Below, one piece after another: positions 29,106 through 37,060 of a stretch of DNA of 45,818 nt; the first letter of the stretch is position 1; each line of letters starts with the position of its first letter. Below the pieces are notes generated by a model. It did not search any database and was not told the DNA's origin. It worked only from the letters and a program-made list of their open reading frames with translations. Source of the stretch: Balneolaceae bacterium (GTDB lineage: Bacteria; Bacteroidota; Rhodothermia; Balneolales; Balneolaceae). The translations under genes were made by a program, and so were the position numbers. The stretch is from the NCBI GenBank assembly GCA_007694095.1, contig RECI01000191.1, positions 1 to 45,818 of the forward strand, in the 5' to 3' direction.

Positions 29106-29681
29106 ATGAAATCCATTTTCAATTATTTCTTCCGGGGACTTCTATTTGTGCTCCCTATTTTCGCAACATTCTATGTGATTCTTGTAATAGTAAACTGGGC
29201 TAACAACACATTAAACACTCTCCTGTTTTCATGGCTTCCGTTCCAGATTCCGGGCCTGGGTTTGATTTCAGCTTTTATACTGATTGTGCTACTTGGCATG
29301 GCGGTTTCCTGGGCGTTCTCAAGACCGATTTTTTCTTATTTCGAGAGCATTATCGCACGTACGCCTCTAGTAAAAATCATCTACACGGCGTTCAAGGATT
29401 TTACAGAAGCTTTTGTTGGAGATAAAAAAAAGTTTAACCGTCCGGTTCTATTGCAGCTTTTTGAAGGTGTAGACCGTATTGGATTTATAACTGAAGAAGA
29501 TCTTGCCTTTCTTGACATCGAATCAAAAGTTGCCGTTTACTGCCCTCATTCATATAATTTCAGTGGTAATTTATTTCTTGTTGAATCTGGCCGTTTAACA
29601 CCGCTTCATATAAATCCAGCCGATGCGATGAAATTTGTTGTTAGCGCCGGTGTTACACAAATCGAAAATAACGATGGATGA
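29106..29681 (+). CDS. DUF502 family membrane protein
   Basis: A 191-residue protein with two N-terminal membrane segments (about 8-30 and 50-72), then the family's conserved soluble part: TPLVKIIYTAFKDFTEAF, KKFNRPVLLQLFEGVDRIGFITEED, and VYCPHSYNFSGNLFLVESGRLTPL with the final DAMKFVVSAGV. The function of the family is unknown; it is widespread in bacteria and plants. Its stop overlaps the next start by 4 bp (ATGA), so the three genes 29106-31779 form one operon. Confidence 0.9.
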   Translation: MKSIFNYFFRGLLFVLPIFATFYVILVIVNWANNTLNTLLFSWLPFQIPGLGLISAFILIVLLGMAVSWAFSRPIFSYFESIIARTPLVKIIYTAFKDFTEAFVGDKKKFNRPVLLQLFEGVDRIGFITEEDLAFLDIESKVAVYCPHSYNFSGNLFLVESGRLTPLHINPADAMKFVVSAGVTQIENNDG

Positions 29682-30832
29682 AAATAACGAATTATAAAAG
29701 AATTGATTACAAACATCTGTTTTCTCATGTGGATACCGGTGAAATCTATTTGAATCATGCTGCTATTTCACCTCTGCCAAAATCGACTGTTACAGCAATC
29801 CGAAAGTTTTTGCTTGAACGTGAAAACGGGCCGATTGAAAATTTTGATTCCTGGATCGGAATCGTCAATGAAGCCCGAAGCCGTATCAGCCAACTGATTA
29901 ACGCACCAGCTCAACATCAGGTTACATTTATGGGTAATACATCCGATGCCATCTCCACTGTAGCTGAAGGTTTCTCATGGAATGCAGGTGATCAAATTAT
30001 CCTCAATTCCCTTGAATTTCCATCAAACGTTCACCCGTTCCGGATTTTCGAAAATAAAGGGGTGCAACTCATTTATGTTAAACCGGATCGTAACGGTTAC
30101 ATCACTCCGGAAATTCTTGAACAAGCCATTACCCCAAAAACAAGGATGCTCTCTATCAGTGCTGTACAATACTTGACAGGTTTCAGGGCTGATCTGGAAG
30201 CCATAGGAAGGTTATGCCGGCATCACGACATCTATTATATTGTGGATGCAATCCAGGGGCTTGGCGCTGTGAACATTGATGTTCAAAAATCACAGATAGA
30301 CGCACTCGCAACAGGTGCACACAAATGGCTGATGAGCCCAATGGGTACCGGTTTTTTATACCTGTCTGACCGGCTATCCGAAAATCTGAAACCTGCAAAA
30401 ACGGGTTGGCTTTCTGTTGAAAACCCATGGGACTTGTCCAATTTTAACCAAAATTGGCTTCCCGTGTCCCGGCATCTTGAAACAGGAACCTACAATATTA
30501 TGGGAATCACAGGATTGAACGAATCTTTAAAAATGATCCTTGATATAGGTATAGATATTATTGAAAAAAAAATTACTACACTGTCAGGTTACATATCTGA
30601 TAAAATTACAGTCTCGGATAGAGTCAGTCTGCTTTCGCCGGTGGATGTTCATTATCGGGCTGGTATTGTTACATTTAAACTTGACGGTAAACCTGATCCG
30701 GAAGAAACAGTAAGCAGGCTTAAAGATCAGAATATTACCATCTCTGCGAGAGAAGGTTATTTCCGGATTTCACCACATTTTTATAACACTTTTGAAGAAA
30801 TTGACATTGTCTTAGAACACTTATTCGATTAA
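29678..30832 (+). CDS. Aminotransferase class V family protein (cysteine desulfurase/epimerase-like)
   Basis: A 384-residue PLP enzyme of fold type I. YLNHAAISPLP opens the domain. VDAIQGLGAVNIDV supplies the cofactor Asp, and GAHKWLMSPMGTGFLYLS the Schiff-base Lys. The C-terminal half includes ETGTYNIMGITGLNESL. The family includes cysteine desulfurases, isopenicillin-N epimerase-like and kynureninase-like enzymes. The SufS/NifS catalytic-Cys loop is not obvious, so I do not call it a desulfurase. Translationally coupled at both ends: ATGA overlap with DUF502 and TAATG overlap with the YihY gene. Confidence 0.88.
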   Translation: MKITNYKRIDYKHLFSHVDTGEIYLNHAAISPLPKSTVTAIRKFLLERENGPIENFDSWIGIVNEARSRISQLINAPAQHQVTFMGNTSDAISTVAEGFSWNAGDQIILNSLEFPSNVHPFRIFENKGVQLIYVKPDRNGYITPEILEQAITPKTRMLSISAVQYLTGFRADLEAIGRLCRHHDIYYIVDAIQGLGAVNIDVQKSQIDALATGAHKWLMSPMGTGFLYLSDRLSENLKPAKTGWLSVENPWDLSNFNQNWLPVSRHLETGTYNIMGITGLNESLKMILDIGIDIIEKKITTLSGYISDKITVSDRVSLLSPVDVHYRAGIVTFKLDGKPDPEETVSRLKDQNITISAREGYFRISPHFYNTFEEIDIVLEHLFD

Positions 30833-31779
30833 TGAAAGTTGTAATCAAAGATATCTGGGAACTGATAGTAAATACGTTCAAAAAATCGGCTGATGACGAT
30901 ATTTTCACCTTTGGTGCTGCGATTGCTTTTTACACCATTTTTTCAATTGCACCCCTGTTAATTTTATTGGTTTCACTGGGCGGATTCTTTTTGAGTGAGG
31001 AGATGATTATTGGTCAGATTCAAGATACAGCCGGAGATTTTTTAGATGAAAGTACCATTGTTACGCTTACGGCATATATTTCCGAAAGAACAACAAGTGG
31101 TGCGGGAATTATCACTTCCGTAATTGCACTTGTTGCCATAATTTTCGGCGCCACAACTGTGATCAGTCAGCTTAAAATCGCATTAAACCGTATCTGGAAC
31201 GTACAAGATGTGACAATGAACTCAATATGGAATTTTGTCTTTAACCGGCTTCTTTCATTTGGCATGATACTTATCTTCGCTTTACTTCTGATTTTTTCAC
31301 TTCTCGCCGAGGCTATCCTGGGAATTATAGGACGTTTTTTTGTTGATTTACTCCCTTCATTTCAACTTGATTTTTTCCGGCTTTTAAGTAAAATCGGAAC
31401 CGCGGGTATTGCGGTATTATGCTTCACACTGATCTTTAAAATTCTGCCTGACGTACATGCACGCTGGCTTGATGTGCTCGTCGGGGCTATAGTTACGACA
31501 CTTTTGTTTCTCCTGGGAAAAAACATGATCGGGGTTTATTTTTCCGCTACAGGAATTGATGCAACCTATCGTGCGGCAGGATCTCTCATCATTTTTGTGA
31601 TATGGGTTTACTATAATGCACTCACCATTTTACTTGGCGCAGTTTTTACACAGGTTTATACAGCAAAATTTGGCGGAACAATTTTACCATATAGATTTTC
31701 CATACTTAAAGGAGGACTGCCTTCAATCGAGCATAAGGATGAGGTAAAAGAGAAAGATGAGGTCATAGAGAAGGATTAA
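30832..31779 (+). CDS. YihY/BrkB family inner-membrane protein
   Basis: A 315-residue polytopic protein with about six membrane segments. The N-terminal block FTFGAAIAFYTIFSIAPLLILLVSLGG matches the family signature, as do TVISQLKIALNRIWNVQ and AAGSLIIFVIWVYYNALTILLGAVFTQVY. Family members are often mislabelled ribonuclease BN; their role is unknown. The C-terminus is a charged E/K/D tail built on a repeated (K/E)DEV motif. Its ATG overlaps the previous stop (TAATG). Confidence 0.92.
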   Translation: MKVVIKDIWELIVNTFKKSADDDIFTFGAAIAFYTIFSIAPLLILLVSLGGFFLSEEMIIGQIQDTAGDFLDESTIVTLTAYISERTTSGAGIITSVIALVAIIFGATTVISQLKIALNRIWNVQDVTMNSIWNFVFNRLLSFGMILIFALLLIFSLLAEAILGIIGRFFVDLLPSFQLDFFRLLSKIGTAGIAVLCFTLIFKILPDVHARWLDVLVGAIVTTLLFLLGKNMIGVYFSATGIDATYRAAGSLIIFVIWVYYNALTILLGAVFTQVYTAKFGGTILPYRFSILKGGLPSIEHKDEVKEKDEVIEKD

Positions 31780-31844
31780 TACGTTGCCAACGATAAATAA
31801 GAGGTGCATAAATCATTGCGCTATCTTAGAACTGATAGTCACAA

Positions 31845-31979
31845 GCCCCATTGGGGTAAACGGGACGCTTGCGCCATCTACACGATGGTGCTAGCATCAC
31901 AGGAATACACGATGGCGCAAGCATCTTGCTTGTGACCACGGTGCCGACTTACAAGATGGCGCAAGTATCTTGCTTGTGC
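31845..31979. repeat. Cluster of interlocking hairpin repeats (GATGGYGCAAGYATC type)
   Basis: It begins with GCCCCATTGGGG (31845-31856). Three related units follow: one containing CACGATGGTGCTAGCATCAC (about 31881-31900), one CACGATGGCGCAAGCATC (about 31909-31926) and one CAAGATGGCGCAAGTATC (about 31952-31969). Units 2 and 3 both continue TTGCTTGTG. Unit 1 pairs with an upstream GCGCCATC. CAAGAT...ATCTTG in the last unit is a perfect 6-bp stem. It lies between convergent genes and may also act as a bidirectional terminator. Confidence 0.75.
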
Positions 31980-32075
31980 CCCCCGGTGTTTATTCAAAAA
32001 AATAATGCGATCAAACGAGGGGTAACGCAACGAAAGCCGGTTAAAGCAGGGGGTCGTGTAAACCGGATCAAATCT

Positions 32076-32996
32076 TTAATAGACCTCTTCAAAAGTTCTT
32101 ATACCCGGTTTTACATACTCTTTTATTTCATTCAAGCGGATTTCATTCAGATCAGCCGGAAGCTCTTTCTTTATTTCAAGGTAGTCATAAAAACCCTGTC
32201 TGAGCAGTTCCAGGTAAATTCCTGTCTCCATACCTTTCATGCCACAAATATAGATCAGTGTATTATCCCTGGCGAGAATGTGTGCGAGAACATCCTTATG
32301 GTCATCCAAAGCAGTCTGCACGTATCTTTTTGAGCCATCTACTCTTCTGTCTTCCCGCGATATGCATGTGATGTATTTGAATTTGGAATTGGCACTATCC
32401 ATTTTTTCAAAAAAATCTGCATAAAGCAGATCGGTTCGGTACGAACATCCGAATATAAGAATACAATCTTTCTCATATCCGTTATCAAATAACTCATGGA
32501 TCATTCCGCGAAAAGGAGCAATTCCCGTACCTGTTGCGAAAAACAGGTAATTAAAATCTGATGCGTTCTCTGGCAGTAAAAAGCGTTTGCCGCTAGGGCC
32601 GGTCATATTAACTTTCTCACCCGGTTTCAGGTCGGCCAGATAATTGGATGCCACACCAAGGTAGATTTTATCGCCAAGTTCTTCGATGGTCCTTTTTACA
32701 GTGGTAGATATGAGATGCCTCTCACCCTTCTCACCGGCCGTAGGTGATGAGACTGAATATAACCGAAGTTTATGTTCCCGTCCACCATCTGCAACCCCGG
32801 GGGGCAGAATTCCGATTGATTGTCCAACCCGAACACGGTCTACAAGATCAGTGCCGGAAATATCAAATGTTATATGCCTTACATAGTTCGGGCTCGATTC
32901 TTTGGTAACAACATAATTTTCTACTACGGTAACCTCAACGGGGTTTTTCTTTGAATATATGTTTAATTCTACTTCAGGTAATATGATTTCAGACAT
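32076..32996 (-). CDS. Plant-type ferredoxin-NADP(+) reductase-like flavoprotein
   Basis: A 306-residue FAD/NAD(P) oxidoreductase. The FAD motif is RLYSVSSP, the NADP region starts GTGIAPFRGMI, and later YICGMKGME matches the NADP-adenine loop. The last residues are EEVY: a C-terminal tyrosine is diagnostic of plant-type FNRs, where it stacks on the flavin. No iron-sulfur domain is present, so the electron partner is a separate ferredoxin. The ferredoxin-like fixX gene lies 6 kb away, but a functional link is only a guess. BoxA-like reductases are an alternative subfamily. Confidence 0.87.
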   Translation of the reverse strand: MSEIILPEVELNIYSKKNPVEVTVVENYVVTKESSPNYVRHITFDISGTDLVDRVRVGQSIGILPPGVADGGREHKLRLYSVSSPTAGEKGERHLISTTVKRTIEELGDKIYLGVASNYLADLKPGEKVNMTGPSGKRFLLPENASDFNYLFFATGTGIAPFRGMIHELFDNGYEKDCILIFGCSYRTDLLYADFFEKMDSANSKFKYITCISREDRRVDGSKRYVQTALDDHKDVLAHILARDNTLIYICGMKGMETGIYLELLRQGFYDYLEIKKELPADLNEIRLNEIKEYVKPGIRTFEEVY

Positions 32997-33058
32997 TCTT
33001 TAAAAAGGAGATAGTTTGGTTAAAAAGTAATGGTTGATATTAAACTGAGATAATATTT

Positions 33059-33694
33059 TCATTCCCGAGTGAGCGGGAACTCAATCATTTTATCTGAGAT
33101 CTCTCTCAGTGATCTTGTTGAGTGCGAAGCCATTAATATAAGGGTATTATTCTTTATTTTTGTATCGGCAATAAGATTGAAAACAACTTTTCTGGTGGCT
33201 TCATCAAGGCCGCGAAGTGGTTCATCCAGGATCAGGATCTTTGGTTCGACTATGATAGCCGCCGCGATTTGTGTTTTCTTTTTCATTCCGGTGGAATAGG
33301 TGCCTATGGGCTCATCTCTTTCGGCAAGGGCAAGTTTATCAAAAAGGTTGTTCATATTTTCAAACGATTCATCCTCCCAGAGCTTGCGGCTGCGTAATAT
33401 CCATTCCAGTAATTCCATTGCGGATAGATGATGGGGAAGTGTCTCTTCATCATGTACCAGGCCTACATATTGAAGGTAAGCAGAAGGTTTCCGGTGAATA
33501 TCAACCCCATTGTAAAGTACCATGCCATCGGTTGGAAAAGAATTTACCGAAAGAATCCTTAAAAAGGTTGTTTTACCCGAGCCGTTTGGCCCAACAAGGC
33601 CTACCCCACATCCTTGTTCAAAAGACATAGAAATACCTGCAAATATAGGCTTTCCGGCTTTAAATTGTTTAGTTAGGTTTTTTATAACAAGCAT
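33059..33694 (-). CDS. ABC transporter ATP-binding protein (CcmA-like)
   Basis: A 211-residue, single ABC ATPase domain with Walker A GPNGSGKTT (about 35-43), signature YSTGMKKKTQ (in place of LSGGQ, as in ABC-2 exporters), Walker B ILILDEPLRGLDEAT and an H-loop MASHS. It energises export by a separate membrane partner. The likely partner ends only 2 bp upstream on the same strand. CcmA (heme/cytochrome c maturation) is similar in size, but no ccmB/ccmC gene is present. Confidence 0.92.
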   Translation of the reverse strand: MLVIKNLTKQFKAGKPIFAGISMSFEQGCGVGLVGPNGSGKTTFLRILSVNSFPTDGMVLYNGVDIHRKPSAYLQYVGLVHDEETLPHHLSAMELLEWILRSRKLWEDESFENMNNLFDKLALAERDEPIGTYSTGMKKKTQIAAAIIVEPKILILDEPLRGLDEATRKVVFNLIADTKIKNNTLILMASHSTRSLREISDKMIEFPLTRE

Positions 33695-33696
33695 AA

Positions 33697-34932
33697 TCAG
33701 TTGTAATTGGCCCCATTAAATGTTTTAGCCATTCCCAATGCGGAAACAAAAATTGCTGAGAGTAAAAATGTTATGGCAACTGCAGCCTGACTCGCCACAT
33801 CAGGTGTGCCAAATAAAAAATATTGAACATTCATTCCCAAAAACAACGGCAGCAGCCACCGTATTTGCATCCAAACCCTGCTAAAGAACCAGATATCTAC
33901 CGGTGCCACCCAGCGCAAAAGCCATGGCGGCGCCACTTCGTGCCTGAACGTGAGCAAGGTAAACAGATGATGAAGGAGTGCAAAAATCACCCAGATAATG
34001 GTTAAAAACTGGGGATCAGGGCGCTGATAAGCTATAAACAGAACCACAAGGTGTCCGGCTGCCACAGCCCGCCCTGCCGGAACAATTCGATCGAGCTGAA
34101 CAATAAACTGCCACACATGCATTCTGAGGAAACCAGGCACCCACCACAGCTGGTTAACCTGCCGAACTGCCATCGCCTCTTCGCCTTTCAGATTTACACC
34201 GAAGAATTCCCGGAAAAAAGAGTTGCTGGAATAAAAATCCCTGACAAGTGTACCTGTAAACTTTCGCAGGTAATTAATGGCATACACAACTAAGCATGCA
34301 AAAATTGCCATTTCTGCTATCGGGTGTACCAGTTCACCAAGGTAAACGGCAAGGATAATGGTTCCTGAACCGATGGTCAAAATAATCAGGGTATTCATCA
34401 GGCTTGGAATCGATCCCGGATCTAACGGGTATTTCAGGTAATCGGCAACTTTTTGCCTGATATCCCTCCCCTTAGTAGATTCCTTCCAAAATTGTGATGC
34501 CGGACCGCTCTTTACATATCGAACAGCGGATAAAATTACTATGGAAGAAAACAATAGCCAGGATGAAAAAAGTGAGATTATTTTAATTGTAAGATTTTGA
34601 AACGGGCTGTTAAAATCTACCAGCAACATAACTGCCATCAATAAAAAAACTGGCCAGCAATAGCTGCCAAGTTTAGTAAAGATATAATGACTGAGGGATT
34701 TTTTATCAAGATTACCGAGTTGTATCAGCGGTGTATTTTTGTCCGGAAACAGAAGGTAAGGAGTCAGAAATGCCGCCAGCCCGGTAAGGACAAAAAGAAA
34801 ATATCGCTGTGTAATCACCCTGCTTTCAAGGGTTGAGTTTCCGGTCCATATCAGCCCGAGTATGATGGCCAGAATGGCTGTTGTTAGTAAAATGAACCTG
34901 GACGTTTTTCGCCTGATTGAAATTGTTGCCAA
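33697..34932 (-). CDS. Polytopic membrane protein, probable ABC exporter permease
   Basis: A 411-residue protein with about ten hydrophobic segments, for example FILLTTAILAIILGLIW near the N-terminus and AAVAITFLLSAIFVSALGMA near the C-terminus. A soluble loop around residues 150-175 is rich in Lys, Asp and Arg. I do not recognise a named family. Its stop is 2 bp from the start of the ABC ATPase gene, so the two are co-transcribed and it is probably the transmembrane half of that exporter (inference). The substrate is unknown. It is divergent from etfB across 130 bp. Confidence 0.75.
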   Translation of the reverse strand: MATISIRRKTSRFILLTTAILAIILGLIWTGNSTLESRVITQRYFLFVLTGLAAFLTPYLLFPDKNTPLIQLGNLDKKSLSHYIFTKLGSYCWPVFLLMAVMLLVDFNSPFQNLTIKIISLFSSWLLFSSIVILSAVRYVKSGPASQFWKESTKGRDIRQKVADYLKYPLDPGSIPSLMNTLIILTIGSGTIILAVYLGELVHPIAEMAIFACLVVYAINYLRKFTGTLVRDFYSSNSFFREFFGVNLKGEEAMAVRQVNQLWWVPGFLRMHVWQFIVQLDRIVPAGRAVAAGHLVVLFIAYQRPDPQFLTIIWVIFALLHHLFTLLTFRHEVAPPWLLRWVAPVDIWFFSRVWMQIRWLLPLFLGMNVQYFLFGTPDVASQAAVAITFLLSAIFVSALGMAKTFNGANYN

Positions 34933-35024
34933 AGGGTACGGATTAATAGGTAATAACTCCCGGCTTGAATATAAGAGTGTTTTATAATATTTACTTCCAT
35001 GTTTTGTATATTCCCTTTGAACAT

Positions 35025-35038
35025 AAAAGCGTTTCCAA
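35025..35038 (+). promoter_or_regulatory. Shared leader motif AAGCGTTTCCAA upstream of etfB
   Basis: AAAAGCGTTTCCAA ends 24 bases before the etfB ATG. The 12-base core AAGCGTTTCCAA recurs exactly 23 bases before the acyl-CoA dehydrogenase ATG (39046-39057), where it is part of a perfect 7-bp inverted repeat. Only the half-site is kept here. Confidence 0.5.
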
Positions 35039-35062
35039 CCTACAGAAATTAACCCATCAAGT

Positions 35063-35827
35063 ATGAAATTTTACGTTTGTATAAAGCAGGTTCCCGATGT
35101 AAATGCACCCCTTCATATTAAAGACGGTGAACTTATCCAGGATGCAGACAGAAATATTTTAAACGCTTATGATGCATCTGCAATTGAAGCCGCACTGGTA
35201 CTCCGGGAAAAACATGGAGGCGAAATTGAAGTAGTACTTATCGGAACTGATAAAGCCAAAGAAACCATCCGTAAAGCCCTGGCTATGGGAGCCGATTCCG
35301 GGATATTTATTCAAGCTGATACTGACGTTCAGTTCGATTCTTTCTCATACGCAAAAATTCTTTCAACCTTTTTCGCAGATAAAGAGTACAACTTTATTCT
35401 ATGCGGCAAACAATCACAAGATACAGATGCCGGGCTCACCGGTTCTATGCTTGCCGGGCTTTTGGATCTTCCCTATGTAACAAATGCAGTAGGGCTTGAA
35501 ATGACTGGAAATTCTCTCATTGTTAAGAGACAGGGGGATGCCGGTCAGGAATTAATTGAGTTGCCATCTCCCGGGCTTGTAACTTGTTCCAATGACATGA
35601 ATGATCCAAGAATACCCAACCTAAAGGGAATCATGCAGTCAAAGAGAAAACCTGTCGAAACAATCCCTGTGAACGACCTGCCGACAGATTCAACAGCAAT
35701 AAAAACTAAAATTCTTGGATATGAAGTAAAGCCTGCACGTGAAGCCGGTAAGAAATTTGATGGTGAACCGGATGAAATAGCACGGCAGGTTGCGAGGCTT
35801 CTGGACGAAGCGGAGAATGTAGTTTGA
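35063..35827 (+). CDS. etfB: Electron transfer flavoprotein, beta subunit (FixA-like)
   Basis: A 254-residue EtfB. The N-terminal MKFYVCIKQVPDVNAPLHI and the nucleotide-binding region FILCGKQSQDTDAGLTGSMLAGLLDLP (about residues 112-138) are typical, as is the later PRIPNLKGIMQSKRKP. In non-bifurcating ETFs this subunit binds AMP; in bifurcating ones it binds a second FAD. The motif GKQSQDTDAGLTG differs from the common GKQAIDGDxxQVG, and I cannot assign the type by eye. First gene of the block etfB-etfA-fixC-fixX-acyl-CoA dehydrogenase. Confidence 0.95.
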   Translation: MKFYVCIKQVPDVNAPLHIKDGELIQDADRNILNAYDASAIEAALVLREKHGGEIEVVLIGTDKAKETIRKALAMGADSGIFIQADTDVQFDSFSYAKILSTFFADKEYNFILCGKQSQDTDAGLTGSMLAGLLDLPYVTNAVGLEMTGNSLIVKRQGDAGQELIELPSPGLVTCSNDMNDPRIPNLKGIMQSKRKPVETIPVNDLPTDSTAIKTKILGYEVKPAREAGKKFDGEPDEIARQVARLLDEAENVV

Positions 35828-35908
35828 TATAAATATCCATTTTGATAATCAAATTACCAAATCACAAGCACCAATTTTCAAACAGTTTAATAATTTTTAA
35901 AACAGCCA

Positions 35909-36889
35909 ATGAGCACACTACTAACCTACATTTCGGTAAACAACGGCAAAATCAAACGGTCATCGCTTGAGGTGTTATCCCGTTGCAATGAGCTTGCGCA
36001 ACAGCATAATCTGATTTCTGCGGCTATCATTATTGATAAAAATGCTTCCGAGATAGCAGAAAAGCTTAAGGCTTACGGTCCATCCGTTATTTATATCATT
36101 GAAAACCCGGTTTTCAATAATCATCTGAATACCCCATTGCTCAAAGCACTTTCTTTGGCAATCGAAAAAATCAAACCGAAAATTGTAGCGTTTGCATCCA
36201 CAGAAAGTACGAAAGATATCCTGGGAGCCCTTGCTGCAAATCGGGGGGCTGCATCACTGGCAGATGTATCAGAGTTTGAATTATCAGGAACCGGAGTGAA
36301 AGCCAAACGCCCGGTAATGGCCTCGAAAATTATATCATCCGTTGAGGCAAATGATTCACTGGTACTGCTGACCGTGCGTTCCGGTTCTTATGATGTATCA
36401 ACCCAGCAAGCCGATTCAAACATTGAGGAAATTCCTTTCAGTTTCAATGATGATGAGCTTAAAATTACACTTAAAGAAATTATTAGCGCTTCCGGTGATA
36501 AAATTGACCTTTCTGAAGCTGAGACTGTAATTGCTGCCGGACGCGGCGTAAAAGACGAAGAAGGCAGAAAGCTGGTTGAAGAACTTGCATCTGTTTTGAA
36601 AGCCGGAATCGGCGCATCACGCGCATTAACTGAAGCGGGAGTTTATGATCCCAGCCTGCAGATCGGTCAGACCGGTAAAGTAGTTTCCCCACAGCTTTAT
36701 ATTGGAATTGGGATTTCAGGTGCCATTCAACACGTTTCAGGTATGGCCAACAGCAAAGTGATTGTTGCCATCAACAAAGACCCTGATGCTCCCATCTTCG
36801 ATATAGCGGACTATGGTATCGTAGGCGATCTTTATAAGGTTTTGCCGCCGTTTATTGAAGAGCTGAAAAAAGTGAAAAGTGAAAAGTGA
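35909..36889 (+). CDS. etfA: Electron transfer flavoprotein, alpha subunit (FixB-like)
   Basis: A 326-residue EtfA. The FAD-binding C-terminal half is clear: AAGRGVKDEEGRKLVEELA, GASRALTEAGVYDPSLQIGQTGKVVSPQLYIGIGISGAIQH and INKDPDAPIFDIADYGIVGDLYKVLP. With EtfB it carries electrons from acyl-CoA dehydrogenases. The gene starts 81 bp after etfB. The last codons (LKKVKSEK, then TGA) are read from a GTGAAAA heptamer array, so the C-terminal tail is repeat-derived. Confidence 0.96.
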   Translation: MSTLLTYISVNNGKIKRSSLEVLSRCNELAQQHNLISAAIIIDKNASEIAEKLKAYGPSVIYIIENPVFNNHLNTPLLKALSLAIEKIKPKIVAFASTESTKDILGALAANRGAASLADVSEFELSGTGVKAKRPVMASKIISSVEANDSLVLLTVRSGSYDVSTQQADSNIEEIPFSFNDDELKITLKEIISASGDKIDLSEAETVIAAGRGVKDEEGRKLVEELASVLKAGIGASRALTEAGVYDPSLQIGQTGKVVSPQLYIGIGISGAIQHVSGMANSKVIVAINKDPDAPIFDIADYGIVGDLYKVLPPFIEELKKVKSEK

Positions 36890-36893
36890 AAAG
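36867..36893 (+). repeat. GTGAAAA heptamer array 4, inside the etfA 3' end
   Basis: Three GTGAAAA units starting at 36872. The TGA stop of etfA (36887-36889) is formed by the array itself. Confidence 0.92.
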
Positions 36894-36941
36894 CTGGAGC
36901 GATTGGCGACAGGTCCCGACACGCCGGGGTTAAAAGTGAAA

Positions 36942-36986
36942 CCTGCAAGAGTGCCCCGACAGGCCTGTCGGGGTTCCTTGCAGAGT
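36942..36986 (-). repeat. Direct repeat-hairpin-direct repeat element, copy c
   Basis: On the minus strand: ACTCTGCAAGG, a perfect 20-bp palindrome CCCCGACAGGCCTGTCGGGG (36954-36973), then ACTCTTGCAGG. The outer context (CGTTCA before, TTTCACTTTT after) matches copy b, but the hairpin is entirely different. Confidence 0.88.
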
Positions 36987-37060
36987 TGAACGTGTTATGG
37001 AAGTGAAAATTAAAAAATCAATGTTAATACTCGCAACTCAAGAGGAACAGCTGCCTGTTT

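Noticed and set aside
31869-32333. 154-codon plus-strand frame after the YihY gene
   Set aside because: It begins inside the hairpin repeats (its HDGASI residues repeat) and continues as a shadow of the FNR gene.
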